From positions 702,244 to 766,243 of the forward strand of contig NQMI01000006.1 of assembly GCA_002270565.1 (NCBI GenBank): a stretch of DNA of 64,000 nt, written 5' to 3'. The translations under genes and the position numbers were made by a program. The DNA comes from Stenocarpella maydis (taxonomy: Eukaryota; Ascomycota; Sordariomycetes; Diaporthales; Diaporthaceae). A model generated the notes under the pieces. That model saw only the letters and a list, made by a program, of their open reading frames with translations. It did not search any database and had not been told where the DNA came from. Numbering within the stretch: the stretch's first letter is position 1; every line of letters starts with the position of its first letter. This document shows positions 14,314-26,605 of the stretch, one piece after another.

Positions 14314-15488
14314 CTATTCTGCGTTGACCATTGCGAAGTAATCCACATTTGGTCTCGGCTCCACAACGCTCAAGGGCGCATCAACGACGCTGTCCTTCCA
14401 AGCAGCATCCAGGACCTCGGCATCCTCCCTGGTGACCTTGAGCTTCACGCCATATCCCGGCCTCAGGATCTGGGTCATCTCCTGGGCCCACTGCCAAGGG
14501 GCGGCCGTCCCGCCGGGCACGCTGTTGAAGTACTCCCAGCCCATGATGCCGCCGATGGTCCCGTACTGCGCCGTCAGGGCGGCGACGGTCGCGTTGAGGC
14601 TCGAGGGGCTGGTGAAGCCGCCCCCGTTGGAGGGGTTGGTGAGCTGCCCGGCCACGATGTCCTGTGGGTCCCAGCCGTTGGCGATGGTGCGCTGATACGA
14701 TGTTGGGGTGGACATTGTGCCGAAGCCGCTGCTGTTGGTGGTGGAGTTCAGGTCAGCATAAACTGTCCATCGCACGGAAGCGTCACGAACTGGTCGGTTA
14801 CTAACTAGAACTGGGCATTGTAGAAATCGATCATGTGCCCCCCGGAAGCAGTCACGGCCTCGGCCTCCAGTGCCTTGTAGTCAAAGCCGGACAGGTTCCC
14901 CTGGTCGAAGAGAGCCGAGGCCACGGGCGCCAGCGTGATGATGAAGTCGTCGCCAAAGTCGGCGTGCAGCCTCGCCACGAGCCGCATGATCCCGGCCTGA
15001 GACATCCACTGCTCCACGTCAAGGTCCATGCCTTGCAGGCCGTACTGCACGATCGTGTCGCGCAGCTGGCCATAGTAGTGCTCGAAGGTGGCCGGGTCGG
15101 TGCTGTCCAGGGTCGACGAGTCGAAAGAGCCGGGCGCGGCGCCGCCTACCATGCCCATTACCTTTACGCCGGCGTTCTTCATCACGACGGTCTCGTTCCA
15201 TAGCGTGGAGAACAGGGGGTAGTACGGCGGGTAGTCATTGAGGTGGATTTCGCCGCCGGAGTTTATGTGGAAGGAACAGACTATGAGGTGCGTCAGGGCG
15301 ATGTCCAGTTCTGTGATGAGCGGCAGCATGGAAATCGGATTCCCGGAGTCATCGTGGGTCGTCTGGAAGTAGATGACCAGGCGTGGCACCTCGGGGTACA
15401 CGGCGACGGACGAGGCATCCTGGACGGGCAAGGCAGAGCCGAAGCTCATGAAGAGAGCAAGGGCGCTGGTAAGGACAGAGGGTCTCAT
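14314..15488 (-). CDS. Secreted glycoside hydrolase family 18 protein (chitinase-like)
   Basis: Two exons, 15488-14806 and 14731-14314, joined across a 74-bp intron (14732-14805), give 366 aa. The join restores a conserved FYNAQFYSGFG segment. Residues 1-19 are a signal peptide. The GH18 catalytic signature is LQGMDLDVEQ, with D155, D157 and the catalytic E159; the preceding strand carries VKVMGMVGGA. The protein is a compact TIM barrel without a visible chitin-binding module or GPI signal. GH18 enzymes cleave chitin or N-glycan cores by substrate-assisted catalysis; which substrate applies here cannot be told. The gene is convergent with the alpha-1,3-glucan synthase, and only 189 bp separate the two stop codons. 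An acceptor three bases later (dropping one Ser) is equally possible. Confidence 0.9.
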
Positions 15489-16924
15489 GGTGATGCTAGC
15501 TATGCATTCGTGCCAACTATTCAGAAAAGTCCAGCCTGGCCACTCTCAGGCGGACCATCAGGGACTTTTGTACCTACCCGCTTCGGCCGACTGACGATAA
15601 TTATAGAGAACGGCCATATCTTCCAAATATATGTTACATCCAGCCCACTATCATGGATCGCAACGTCGGCGCAGCTGTCATGTCATCGCACTCTCGGCAT
15701 CGCCAAGGTGCATCCCAGAAGGCGATAATATCAAGATGGCCCCTCTACCTTATAGCCACGTGAGCGCCGTGCATGTGGGCACAACCGCAGGGTCCCGCGC
15801 CGATACAGAACGGCGGTCCATCATTGGGCGGGGATCTTAGATGACATGGCCTCACTCGCTTGTGCCTCCGCGGGTAGATAGTAAGCGCAGCATACACCGC
15901 ATATGCATGCAGGGTCTGGTGGATGCCGCAGTGCCGGGCGTCGATTCGGCAGCTTCTGTTTCGTGGATTGCGGCGCCAGCGCACCGGCAACCAAGGTCAG
16001 ATTGCAGCCCTGCTGGCCCTGTCTGTCCTTGTGAGAGGGTCAGGAGAAATGTAGCTTCCTTTTCCGGAACGCCGTGGGACCGAATCCGGGAAAAAGAGGG
16101 CTTGTTGGGTCGTATTGAGGCTTGTATTTACCTACATGTGTGTGTGGTATTGCTGAATGGCGGTCAATTTTCTGGGTGTAGAACCGATATCTGGCAGTCT
16201 CTTTGTCATATGCCACGGCAGGACTAGAAGCCGCTGGTTTTTTTTACGTTCAGATAGGAAGGGTCCTATAGAACGCGGTCATACAAGACAGGCGCTTATA
16301 TCAAGTCTCGTAAGTATCAAGGATCCTCACCACTCGCGGGAACTTGTCCCGGTGGGGACACGTAGTAAGCTACGACCGCAGAGTCGTTGTCCTAGGCCAC
16401 GAGGACATGGTTGGTGGGTTGCCAAGCCCAGGACTGTCAGCCTGACATCGAAAACGTCCTTGGAGTGGTTTAGCTCGGTCCGAGAGGGGAGAGGCATGAC
16501 ATCTCGACCAAGGATTGGACCGAAGTCGTGACTCGCGACCGGTGCAATCCACGCCTCTGAATGACATACTGTCCTAGGCGGGTTAAGGAGAGGAGCACAT
16601 GTTAAAGAATCTGCTTCAGTGAGCCTTGGAAGAAGCCTATAATAGTTGTTGGCTGACACCAGCATCGAGGTAAACGCGGGAAAAGCACGCTCTGGCACAT
16701 AAAACACTATGTTTGTTAATGGATAGGAACATCTGAAGCAGGCACAAAAATGAGAATTGAACAGAGCCCGAGAGTGAGTATTGATAAAGTTGATTGTAAC
16801 TATTGAGAGACTGCGTGCCTTTGTACTAATTAGCAAGCCCCTCGCCCCACGCCACAAATACAACCGCGTCCTCGTGTCAACTAATTGGTACACGCGATAG
16901 TAGAATGTAACGGCGCACACCCGT
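15489..16924. other. Intergenic region between the GH18 and permease genes
   Basis: About 1.4 kb. The right part is the 3' flank of the permease and the left part is the GH18 promoter. ORFs here (for example 15841-16227 on plus and 16327-17148 on minus) overlap one another and show no family motif. Confidence 0.45.
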
Positions 16925-18842
16925 CTACACAAACCATTTCCAAACCAGACGCCTCCAGAGCGGGAATTGAGCGACCCTGGCCTTGTAGGCGTTGATCTCA
17001 TCCCAGTCGTGCTCGCGACGTCCCGTGTCAACGTCCATCTGGGGGGTGCGCAGCCAGCCCTCCTTCTTCCAGAAGTATCCGCAGATCCAGAAGACAATAA
17101 CCACCGGAAGCGCCAGCATAGCCATGAAGAAATCCTCAGCTGTACCAACTCCGTCGGTGCCAGGAGGGCAGATGGCGCTGTAGAATGAAGCGATCAGGAC
17201 AAGGACGCAGAGGATGAGACCTAACCACGACCCATAGACACCACCAATGGCCTGGAACGGGATCTCGTCCAGAGAGTGGCCGTGGTATTTCCACGCCTTG
17301 CGGAACCGGATGTGGGCCAGGCAGATAGAGCCCCAGGTAAAGAGTGCGGCCAGGCCAGACAAGGCAACAAGCCAGTTGAAGACGACTTCACCCTGGGCGT
17401 CGAGGTTGATGAAGCCGAGAAGACCGCACACGAGGATAAGACCAACGGAGAATGTTGGGCGCCCGGCCCGGTCCATGTAGGTGAAGATCTTGGGGGCGTA
17501 GCCGAATTGGGCAAGGGCAGTCAAGGTACGTGAGCCTCCGTAGACACCAGATACACCGATAGACATGACTGAGATGACCACGATCATGTTGATGAAGTGG
17601 TCGAAGCCATCCAGGCCGGCGTACTTGCCGACGAGCACGAAAGGTGAGGCGGAGGTGTCACCGCTGCCGGAGCCGAGGAGCCGAGGGTCATCAGAGCGGA
17701 TGAGGAGGCCGACAAACAAGAGACCAAGGATGTAGAAACTATTACGCAGGTCTTATTAGAACACTGGGAAGTCACGAAATGCCCGATGGGATGGATGGTA
17801 GACGTCAGCTTACAGAGTGATACGCCAGAAGACCTGCTTGATGGCTCCGGGAAGGGCCTTGACGGGGTTTCTCGCCTCAGCAGCAGCGAGGCCAACCAAT
17901 TCCGTTCCGGAGAAGGAGAAGGCGGCGGTAACGAAGACAGCGCAGAAACCACGGAAGCCGTTCCGGAACGGACCGGGGTCCTCCCAAGTCCGCGAGCCCT
18001 GGAACGTGTTGTAGCGTCCGTTATCAGGTCCACCACCGAGGACGCAGACAAATGCGATGACCATAAAGATGACAATAGCGCAGAGCTTCAGGAGAGCAGC
18101 CCAAAACTCCTCTTCGGCGAAACCGATAGCACCAAACATCATAATCAGGGTGATGACGATGAGGAAGACGGCGATCCAGACCCCGACATTTACATCTGGG
18201 AGCCAGTATCTCATGACCAGACCACAGACCGTCAGCTCAAGAGGCAGGACGATGGCCCATTGGAAGACGTAGTTCCAGCCCATAGCGAAGCCCCAGGACG
18301 GGTCGATGAAGCGAGTTGACAGGGTGTAGAAACCACCGGAGACAGGGTACATGACAGCCATTTCACCGAGAGCGTATACTGTTGGCAGAAACCGAGTTAG
18401 CCGGCGCAAAAGTATAAGTAGTGGGGGTGGGCGGCCTTGACTTACCGACGTTGAACATCATGATACCAATAATGGCGAAATCGAGGAGCAAGGTAGCCGG
18501 ACCACCCCTTGCCAGGGCGCCACCTGAGCCGACGAAGAAACCAGCACCAATTGAGCCACCTGGATGTCACAATGTGAGTATTTAGGAACCCGTGGGTCTT
18601 GGCAACGAGAACGGGGACAAGCTCATACCGATCGAGATCATGTGCAGATGGCGGGTCTTCATGGGCCGCTCAAGAGTGATGTTGGCACCCGAGTCCTTCT
18701 TCTGGAAGGACCGCAGGTTGAAGCCATTGCGGGTCGCCCAGCTCTCTTTCTCCTCGACCCGGCCCACCTCGCCATCGGAAGACGAGTCCTTGTGGTGAAG
18801 GACGGTGGGCGGGGCACCGTCGCCCTTTTCTACCTCCGACAT
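16925..18842 (-). CDS. Amino-acid permease (APC superfamily, fungal AAP/YAT type)
   Basis: Four exons, 18842-18629, 18559-18446, 18378-17814 and 17738-16925, with introns of 69, 67 and 75 bp, give 568 aa. After a charged cytosolic N-terminus (MSEVEKGDG) comes the family hallmark of TM1, GGSIGAGFFVGSGGAL, formed across the first splice. Then follow ALGEMAVMYPVSGGF, the FSFSGTELVGLAAAEARNP motif of TM6, and SGVYGGSRTLTALA. About twelve membrane segments are visible, and the tail is basic and aromatic (WRRLVWKWFV). It belongs to the Gap1/Agp/Inda1-like proton-coupled amino-acid permeases of the plasma membrane; substrate range cannot be read from sequence. An in-frame upstream ATG at 19001 would add an arginine-rich extension, but 18842 fits the family better. 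Confidence 0.94.
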
Positions 18843-21241
18843 GACGGGCTGTCGGGACTCGGATCTTTTTGAGCTTGAGAAAATATGACCTCTATGACCC
18901 AGCGGTAGGGCACGACAGTAAACGGGGGACCTGAGACAGGAAGCAGGCAAAGGGAGGACGAAACCATAGGGACGTTTCCGCCGCGGGGGATAGACGTGCA
19001 TTTATGCACACCCAGAGCGAGATCCCAGGCACAGAGGCTTCTAGCCTGCTTCTGCCGAGCTTCCATCGCCTCTCGAGGCCCAGGGTGGCGCGCCGAGACA
19101 TGTTCGCGCCAGAGTGATAGAGTTAACAGGTACGCCCTCGTATACACTGAGCCTCTGGGAGGACCTTCCTCATTCTCCTCCCGCTTGCCTCTTTCTCACG
19201 CTTGGCGAGAGCCGGCCGGACAAGCCTCCAGGCAGGAGGGCCAACAGGCCCAGCGGTGGTCTCCATTCCCGATGTTGCCTCCCTCCCGATCTGCCCATTC
19301 AGCGACCAAGATGGCCGTGTAGGAGAGAGACATGGCGTCCGGACTGACAGCGCAATGAACCTGGAGGAATATCAGTTGGGTCCACTGATACTGCCATCCG
19401 CGTGGTGCGCCAGGCGTGCGACCCACCTGGCCCACAGCCTGGGGAAGACAGGAGCTGACCAAAGCGGTGGTGGTCGCCCATCGACGAGACCCAGCCAGAG
19501 GGGACAGAAAGCGGAGACAGCCCAGGCCGAAGAAGACCCGCTGTGCGACGGGGACAGAGTTGCTGGTTGGTCGCTCGAGGGCGATGGGCGGCAGGGACAA
19601 GAGATAACGGTTGAATGCCGTGTAAAAACTTGAATTGCCCAGCCTCGAGGGCGCCTGGGCAAAGGCTGGGCAGCGTCCTTCGAATGAACGGCTCGCCTTG
19701 TCGTCCGCCGGAAGAGGAAGCTCAGTCCAGCCCCTTACTTGGCGCCTGTCCGGACGGGACGCCCGAAGCCGAATACTTAGTAGTCAAGACTGCCAGGCAG
19801 CAAATAACTAACCTGTCAGCCTGGACTATTGGATTGCTGGCCCTCCGTCTGCACGGCGCCTGGCCGACTGCACTCCCGAGCCATTCGGGCCCGGAGTATT
19901 GAAACAATTGGGTCCAGAACGCCGGGCCACGACCTCAGCGTCTTGGCGAATCTCGCGATACAGGCAGGATGCGCCAAGGCCTACCCTGACGCTGCCGAGC
20001 CTTGGCTCAGCCAAGGGGCTGCAGATAGTGACTTGTCTGGATCAGTAATTAGATTGACCATCCAGACGCCTTACTCCAGACTGACTACTCGAATCACGCG
20101 CGGTTTGTCCATTTATCAACTGCTATCTATCGGGAGGGCAAATCGACTTGTAAGCGGGTTTGGCCACCGCCGAGCCCTCTCAGGCGATTAATCATATGCT
20201 CCTGTGGCGAATCCGTCTGGGTGGTGCGATGCCATGCAGCAGCTCGCCTCCTCGGATGCCGGCCAATAGAGGATGTGTACGGAGCATATACTTGTGTGTT
20301 GCACCAGCGCCCCTGTCGATTTCTACGGTGTCATAGATGCACCTGACAGGACCTATCCGAGGCGATCAATTGATCTGTCACTCTCCCCAGATTCAAGCCG
20401 CACCAAGACCCGTGGAAATGCGTCCTCACAGCCTTATTAGCATTGTGCAGCGGAAATTGAGCCGATCAGACGTTGCAATTGTAACGACGAGCGGGCGGCT
20501 AGACATCGCCCTAGGAAGCTCTAAGGTTTCCGCAGAGCGAATGGGCGCTTTCGTGTTGGCAACAGGGACGATGCTTGAGCCGGGCGGACCTCAAGGGCAG
20601 TCAGCCAGTGCTGTGGTCAGATCAAACAAGCCCGCCAATACTTGCCTCGAGACCACAGTCCGAGCTTGGGACGTGCTTGCTGTACCTAGGATAGCCGGAA
20701 GCTTATCCATATCCCGGTGCACTACATCAATTATTTTACATAATTCCCAGATCTTGGCCTCCGCATTAGAGGCGGAGACCCTGAGGTGAAGGCTCAGGCT
20801 GTGAGCAAAAGCCATAGGTACGGTGATCCATGCGTGCAGCCGGATTAAAAAAAAAAAAAATGACTGGAGCCCTTTATATCAGACCGTAATAGCAATTACA
20901 TACTATACCATGTAGTATTTCTATGCACCAGAACATCTCAGCGCCGGTATGGTATTTATACCGGTGTTCAATTTAGTCGGCTGTAGGCTTGCACGTTGTC
21001 AGCTGCACAGGGTCCTCCTATCAACATTCTCTAAATTTTAAAGACGGTTCGAATCAGATTGGTACTTATTTAGCAGTGAGCACTGTCGCGACAGTGACGT
21101 TAAAGAGTCCGAAACTGTGCTCAGATAGACTGACCTCCATGTTTAACTCTTTAGACAGGCGGTGGAGTCTGCGGAGACTTTAATACTTGTTCGACTCTGG
21201 AGTTTAAAACATACATGCATACTTGGCCGATTTTAACACGA
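18843..21241. other. Gene-free interval with permease promoter
   Basis: About 2.4 kb. The right flank of the permease gene (its promoter) is GC-rich up to about 20.2 kb; beyond that the DNA becomes AT-richer and contains a run of 13 A at about 20847. ORFs such as 19202-19633 and 20337-20789 have no recognisable motif and overlap on both strands. No gene supported. Confidence 0.45.
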
Positions 21242-22365
21242 TCATTTACAGGTATCCCAACTGCTGAGACTGTTTCTCTGATGCCACTCTGTAAATCTCT
21301 GTATAAGAATTGGATCGATATCGCGATTAGTTTTGACGAAGATCGTTTCGGATGGATGGATAGTGGTCCCATAATACTTTCTGTCATACAGGATATCCTG
21401 GAACTGGCCGTTCTTGCAGTACTCCTCGATGCCAGCACCGTCTGAGAACTTGTAAGCCGTCATCAGAACGTCAATGCCATAGCCTTGCGAGGTGATCAAC
21501 CTCGTAGCTCCGAGCTCAGAATGGATAGCTGCAAACATTGTCTCGTGGCAGAAGCTAAGTCCAACAGGGTCGTCCACCGTGCCCCAGAGACCTTCCTGCG
21601 GAACGGAGTGGGCTAATTCCGGGTCGAGCAGGATCCCCATGCCGATGTTGTCGGTGGCCCAGAGCATCGACTGGACATGCGGTGAGGGCTCGCAGTTGGC
21701 GGTCGTGCCGACCAGCTTCACCGTGTCCGTGACGTGACTCAGGAAGATGTAGGTCCAGCATGATGTGCTGGCATAACGCGGCAGGAAGGGGCCTCTGATG
21801 CTGGCGTTCATGGTAATGAAACGCTTATACCGCCTCCAGAGGTCATCCTTCCGCAGCACCTTACCCACCCCGCCAAAGTCAAAACATTTGTTCTCGCGCC
21901 GAATGACCTTGATGTTTTAATGTTCGGGAACAAGCGACACAGCATTAGTCTCGCCATTGAATATAAAGATGAAGTCTGCGCCGCCGTGAATTCTTTTCTC
22001 TAGGAAGAATTTAAAGTTTTCCTGGGCCGCCTCGGATTCCACATAAGCGTAAAGTACGAGCGGCTCAAGACTACTGTGAGCTGCGGCTGCCGCCTCCGTT
22101 ATGGTGATGTTCTCGACATCACTTGCTCGTGGAATGTATTCTAGATTTGGGATCTTATGGCCCTAGTGAGCTTGCTGCCACATTAACAGGCACAATGCTT
22201 GTGACTACTCACAATGCCAAGACTCTCCTTGAACACGTATAGCCATATCAATAAAGAGAGGGCTATCCCCAGAATGATGATCCTCCAGTAGTTGGTCCCG
22301 GCATGTTGCCTCAGAAATAGCTGCAGGTGAGGCTCCAGGTGACTCGCCCGGCTGTGAATGGATAA
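21242..22365 (-). pseudogene. Broken type II membrane glycosyltransferase-like gene
   Basis: Two exon-like blocks (22365-22213 and 22162-21242) with a 50-bp intron (22163-22212) between them. The first encodes a TM anchor (YWRIIILGIALSLLIWLYVF) and ends KESLGI. The second continues GHKIPNLEY, then a lumenal domain with KDDLWRRYKRFITMN, RGPFLP, VQSMLWATDNIG and YYGTTIHPSETIF. These resemble an uncharacterised glycosyltransferase-like family widespread in fungi; that is my recollection of the pattern and not a search result. The frame is cut by a TAA at 21917-21919, after LVPEH and before NIKVIRRENKCFDFGG. CAA to TAA by C-to-T in a CpA context would explain it. The first block also has no in-frame ATG after the stop at 22366-22368, so the start is missing as well. 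Protein from either half is unlikely to be functional. Confidence 0.72.
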
Positions 22366-24800
22366 CTAATCGAAGAGATTCTGATCTTCGACGGGCAATA
22401 TTTCGGAAATTCACAAAGTAACGGGCAAAGACCAAGATATATCTCATGGCTTAAAATACGTAATCAGGGGATAATGTTGCCTGTCTACTGCGCTTGAACT
22501 TGAAAAATGGCGAACATCTGGTCCGGCCATCAGACGTCCACCTAGCTTTAACTTCCGCTCACCTAGTACAAGCAATTGAGCATGTAGTCTGCTATTAAGT
22601 CTCATCACCCCTCGCTTATTTAAAACTTCAAAATCACCTCATGATAAAGCCGTTTTATTTTGCAAATGGTTACACGGCGAAGCCATCTCCACATAGTTCT
22701 TAACGGTGTCAAACTAGGTTGAGATTGATAGCTTCAACTTTAATGAAGGCCGGCTAAGTATTGAGCTTGACGGCTTAGCCACAGCGCCAGCTCGAATTAA
22801 TTATCTAGCCACGGTCTGACACTAAGACTTTTAGTGTGAAATAATACCTTTTCTCAAAAACGCCTTATATTGTTTGGGTGGACAATGGCCGCTGAGATCG
22901 GTAGGGGGTGCAACACGGCCTGACCCTCTCTGGGCTTCGTGAGAACCCAAACCTGGTACCATTCCGAAGTACTGTGTTGGGTGCTAGGAAAAGACTGTTA
23001 CACGTCTTCTGTGCCTCTCTCGTGCAGTCGAGGCGCCCCAGTTTCACTGCACAGCCAGGGCTGCGTCGCACAGCGGCAAGTTACCTCGCAGCTGAATCAA
23101 AGTTACTGAATGCGACAATTTCAAGACTTGACCATCCTCAGGTAAGGTGGACACAAACAATTTGCAGATATAACAGCGCCCGAAAGGTTAAAGGTTTAGA
23201 TTAGAATTATAGATCAATACCTAGATATGGATAAGCTGTAGCAGATGAGCAGGTTCTTTACTTTTTCTTGCTTTCCTTTTTTTTTTGTGTCTTTTCTTTC
23301 CTTCCTCCTCACTCTTCTTCTTCTTTGTTTTATAGTCATTTATTTGGTTTCTTTTCTTAAAAGAAAAGAGCACTGCAGTTGGGTTTAAATTCTCGTATAA
23401 GCCGCTAGGGCCACTCACAGATCAATAAGACACCTCAATAGCTTATAGCATAGGCGAAAAGGTACTGGCTCAAGACTCTATTTCTAGTCTGCTTATCGAT
23501 TTCTCTGTTGTAACGTGCCGGGCCCATTTGACGCACCCGGGATTCAGCCCACCCGCCTGTAACAAGCTCTCTGTTGGATGGATCACGTATTGCAATACGA
23601 TCGTGGGTTGTGGTGGTTGTAGCAAAATTCGCTATGGAGGAGGTTGTACTGTTGTGGGCGTAGCCCGCACAGCCAGTAGGGGTCTAAATACGTGTACGTG
23701 GGTCACGTGGCTGCAGTGCCCATAGTCAGTTACTATGGTCAGTACTGCACTGCCCGGCTGGCTGGTAGTTGCCCACTACTATTACTACACTCTCAGTGCT
23801 ATCAGCAGTAATTCCATAACAATACCGTAGTGAGTAGTAATTGCACTTATAATCAAAAATTGAATAAGTAAGATGGGCACGACGTCAAAATAGCACATAG
23901 GCACAAACTGACTGTACAATAAGTTGATTTTCGCTGACGGTCGCCTAGCTAAAAAAGAAACTATCGCTAGAGATGAGATTGGAGGGGCCACAAGAACCTT
24001 GGAATGACCCTTGGCTGCCGAGAGACTGATTGGCAATGGCCCCAGTCTAGGAGCAGGTTATTCCTGCTAGCTTACGTAGTAGAGGTGAAGGAGGTTACAC
24101 AGGTGGCTGCACGCCATGATGCCACTTTGCAGGGATCTAAATTTGTAAAAACTCCGTCCCAACCTTAATTAGAGTTCTCACTTGGATCAAAAATCTTGGC
24201 AGACACCTCCATGCATGCTTGGACCGGTACCACCATCCCGAGCGGTTCTAGTTAAAAGTCCTTCGCGTTTTGAGAATGGCGAAAGCAAGGCCCCACGACC
24301 CAACAGGCAGAATGATAGAACCTGGATTGGAGCCTCGGGTGCTTTAAAGTAGATAGGCAGATAAACTACACAGTGGAGGAGCGTTCAGCAGCTACGGCTG
24401 TATCCACCCAGGCAGATAAAAATAATAATAATAATAATCGCCCGCACGACGTAGACCGCCACCACAGCTGGGGCTTGAGGGACAATTATTTTCCCTCTGA
24501 CTGCCGCCCAGATCGCCGTTCTGCCTCAGGGCACTCAGGGACACAGGGAATGTTCCTATCATGCATTAGCAAGTGAGCAGAATGCGACCTAGGCATAACC
24601 GACTGGTTCGCAGCTCCTATTATTAGGTAACAACCAACATCGATCCAATTATCGCGCCAGAATATTCTTCAGTGATTAAAGCACTCATTCTAATTGAACT
24701 ACACTTTGGCATTGCCGACACCTATTTGAGGTCCGTCGTCAACTTGCTTTCCAGGCCTTCAACAATTTGAAACAGATGACAATCGAGCAGGACGTTCACA
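22366..24800. other. AT-rich gene-free interval
   Basis: About 2.4 kb of low-complexity, AT-rich DNA with no coding signal. It holds a pyrimidine-rich stretch (23260-23340), repeated GTTGTGG/GTGGTTG words near 23605-23660, and an (ATA)n microsatellite at about 24421-24439. The composition fits old, mutated repeat DNA, but I see no transposon ends or transposase motifs. The last part is the promoter of the P450 gene. Confidence 0.45.
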
Positions 24801-26605
24801 ATGCCGTCCATTCTTCCCATCGCCTTGGGCGTTGCTGGCATAACTTACGTACTGCTCGTCGCTCTCCTTCGTTTCACTCAGGATGCGAAGGAGCCACCCT
24901 CGGTCAGCGATGAGATTCCATTCTTCACACCCATAATCAGCATGGCGACCAAGGGCGCAGCTTTCCATCGTCTCATGAGGTGAGCTCCTAACACCTGGTT
25001 CACACATGGGGTCGCAGGAGCAAAGGAATGTTCATGCTGAATCTAGGGATGAATACAATCTCCCCATATACACTCTGCGGTTGCCTGGTTCCCGGATGTA
25101 TGTCGTCAACTCACCGCCTCTGATCACCGCAATTCAAGCTCAATTTCGAGTACTCTCTTTCAATGCCGTAGAGGCCAACATAGCCGCCAATCTGCTTGGC
25201 TGCGAGAAAAGCACTATCGACATCATAAGCCGCGATATGAACAAGGATGCAGGCTACTTGATGAACTTCCCAAAATATGTTCACTCCGCTCTGAGTGCCG
25301 GACCCGGTCTAGATGCTATGAACAGAAGGGCGATCCAAGTGATCGCGAAGTCTTTTGACGAATTGTCTCTCAGGGGAGACACAAAGATACAGTTGTGGCA
25401 GTGGGCCCGCCACGAGCTGCTCTTCGCATCTACTGAGGGTGTTTATGGACCTAAAAACCCCTTCCGTAATCCCGAAATGGAGAAAGCCTGGTAGTGAGTG
25501 AACCCTCACTCACAATTCTGATGCTCTACTGACAGACATAGCATATTTGAACCGAACATGATGACCTTTATCCTCAAGCTTTTCCCCAACATCTTCGCTA
25601 GGGAGAGCCTCAAGGCACGCGAGTATATGGTCAAGGTTTGGGAGGAGTACTTCGATGCAGGCTGGTATGAGCAGGGCTCAGAGCTCGTCAAAGCCCGTGT
25701 CAAGATCAACAATGATTACCAGATTCCCTTGAGGGAGACGGCAAGAATGGAGGCTGCCGGTATCCAAGCCATTCTTACGAATACTCTTCCGGGGGCCTTT
25801 TGGGTAAGCTGAGCCCGGATGCATGCCATCTTTATCCCTTGAGAACTGGAATCTCCTTTCTGTAGCCTACGTCTCGAAAGCTACGGGCATATTTCAGCCT
25901 GGCCCTCGTTTTCTCCATCAGGAAACCCCTTCTTTAAGTCCTCTACAGAACTTGAGCTGACTTCTAGCGCTGCAGATGGCATACCACATATTCTCGGACC
26001 CGGTTGTCCTCGAGTCCATCAGGAACGAGCTTTCCAAAGGCCTGCGGCAGGAGGATGATGGTACCTGCACAATCGATCTAACGCATGTCAAGTCATCCTG
26101 CCCGATCCTGTCATCCACATTCAAGGAGATGATGCGCTTTTACTCCGCCAGCACGGCAACACGAATAGTCATGGAAGACTACCAGCTCAACAACCAGTAC
26201 CTTTTCAAGAAAGGGAGTACCATACTGATCCCCTCAACGGTACAACACACGAATCGACCCGTATGGGGTGACACTGTTGATGAATTCAACCACGCGAGAT
26301 TCGCCCCTGGGGCGAAACGCGTAAATCCGGTGGCTTTCCGCGGGTTCGGAGGAGGCACGACCATGTGCCCTGGGCGGCATTTCGCGACCACGGAGATCCT
26401 GATGTTCTCTGCTCTACTTGTTCTTCGGTTTGACCTCCACCCCGTGGATGGCAAGTGGACTGCACCCACGACAACCAAGTCGTCGGCGGTGAATTCTCTG
26501 CCAGTGCCTGATTGGGACATCAACGTTGAGATGCGACCTAGGAACAGTAATGCCTGGAAGGTATCATTTTCCGGATACGAAAAGGGGATGGATATAGCTG
26601 CTTGA
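24801..26605 (+). CDS. Cytochrome P450, CYP7/CYP8-like
   Basis: Four exons, 24801-24979, 25047-25493, 25542-25803 and 25976-26605, give 505 aa. An N-terminal anchor (residues 4-25, ending VALLRF) tethers it to the ER. The K-helix ExxR is E347-MM-R350, and the heme loop is FGGGTTMCPGR with the axial ligand C427. The I-helix reads TNTLPGAFW (about 288-296) instead of the usual AGxDT. That NTxPxxFW pattern is typical of CYP7 and CYP8 enzymes (sterol 7-alpha-hydroxylases, prostacyclin synthase) and their fungal relatives. The joins restore EKAWYIFEPNMM and GAFWMAYHIF. The third intron (172 bp) is the longest in the gene. Substrate unknown. No biosynthetic core gene is adjacent, so a secondary-metabolite cluster is not supported. 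Confidence 0.93.

Noticed and set aside
17786..18319. 177-aa plus-strand ORF over the permease gene
   Set aside because: Acidic low-complexity shadow of the permease exon on the other strand.
22369..22447. ATG and short frame upstream of the broken glycosyltransferase-like gene
   Set aside because: It is in a different frame from the TM segment and no in-phase splice could be placed, so it does not rescue the gene.
23221..23460. Pyrimidine-rich stretch suggesting a transposon tail
   Set aside because: No target-site duplication, terminal repeat or reverse-transcriptase-like frame nearby.
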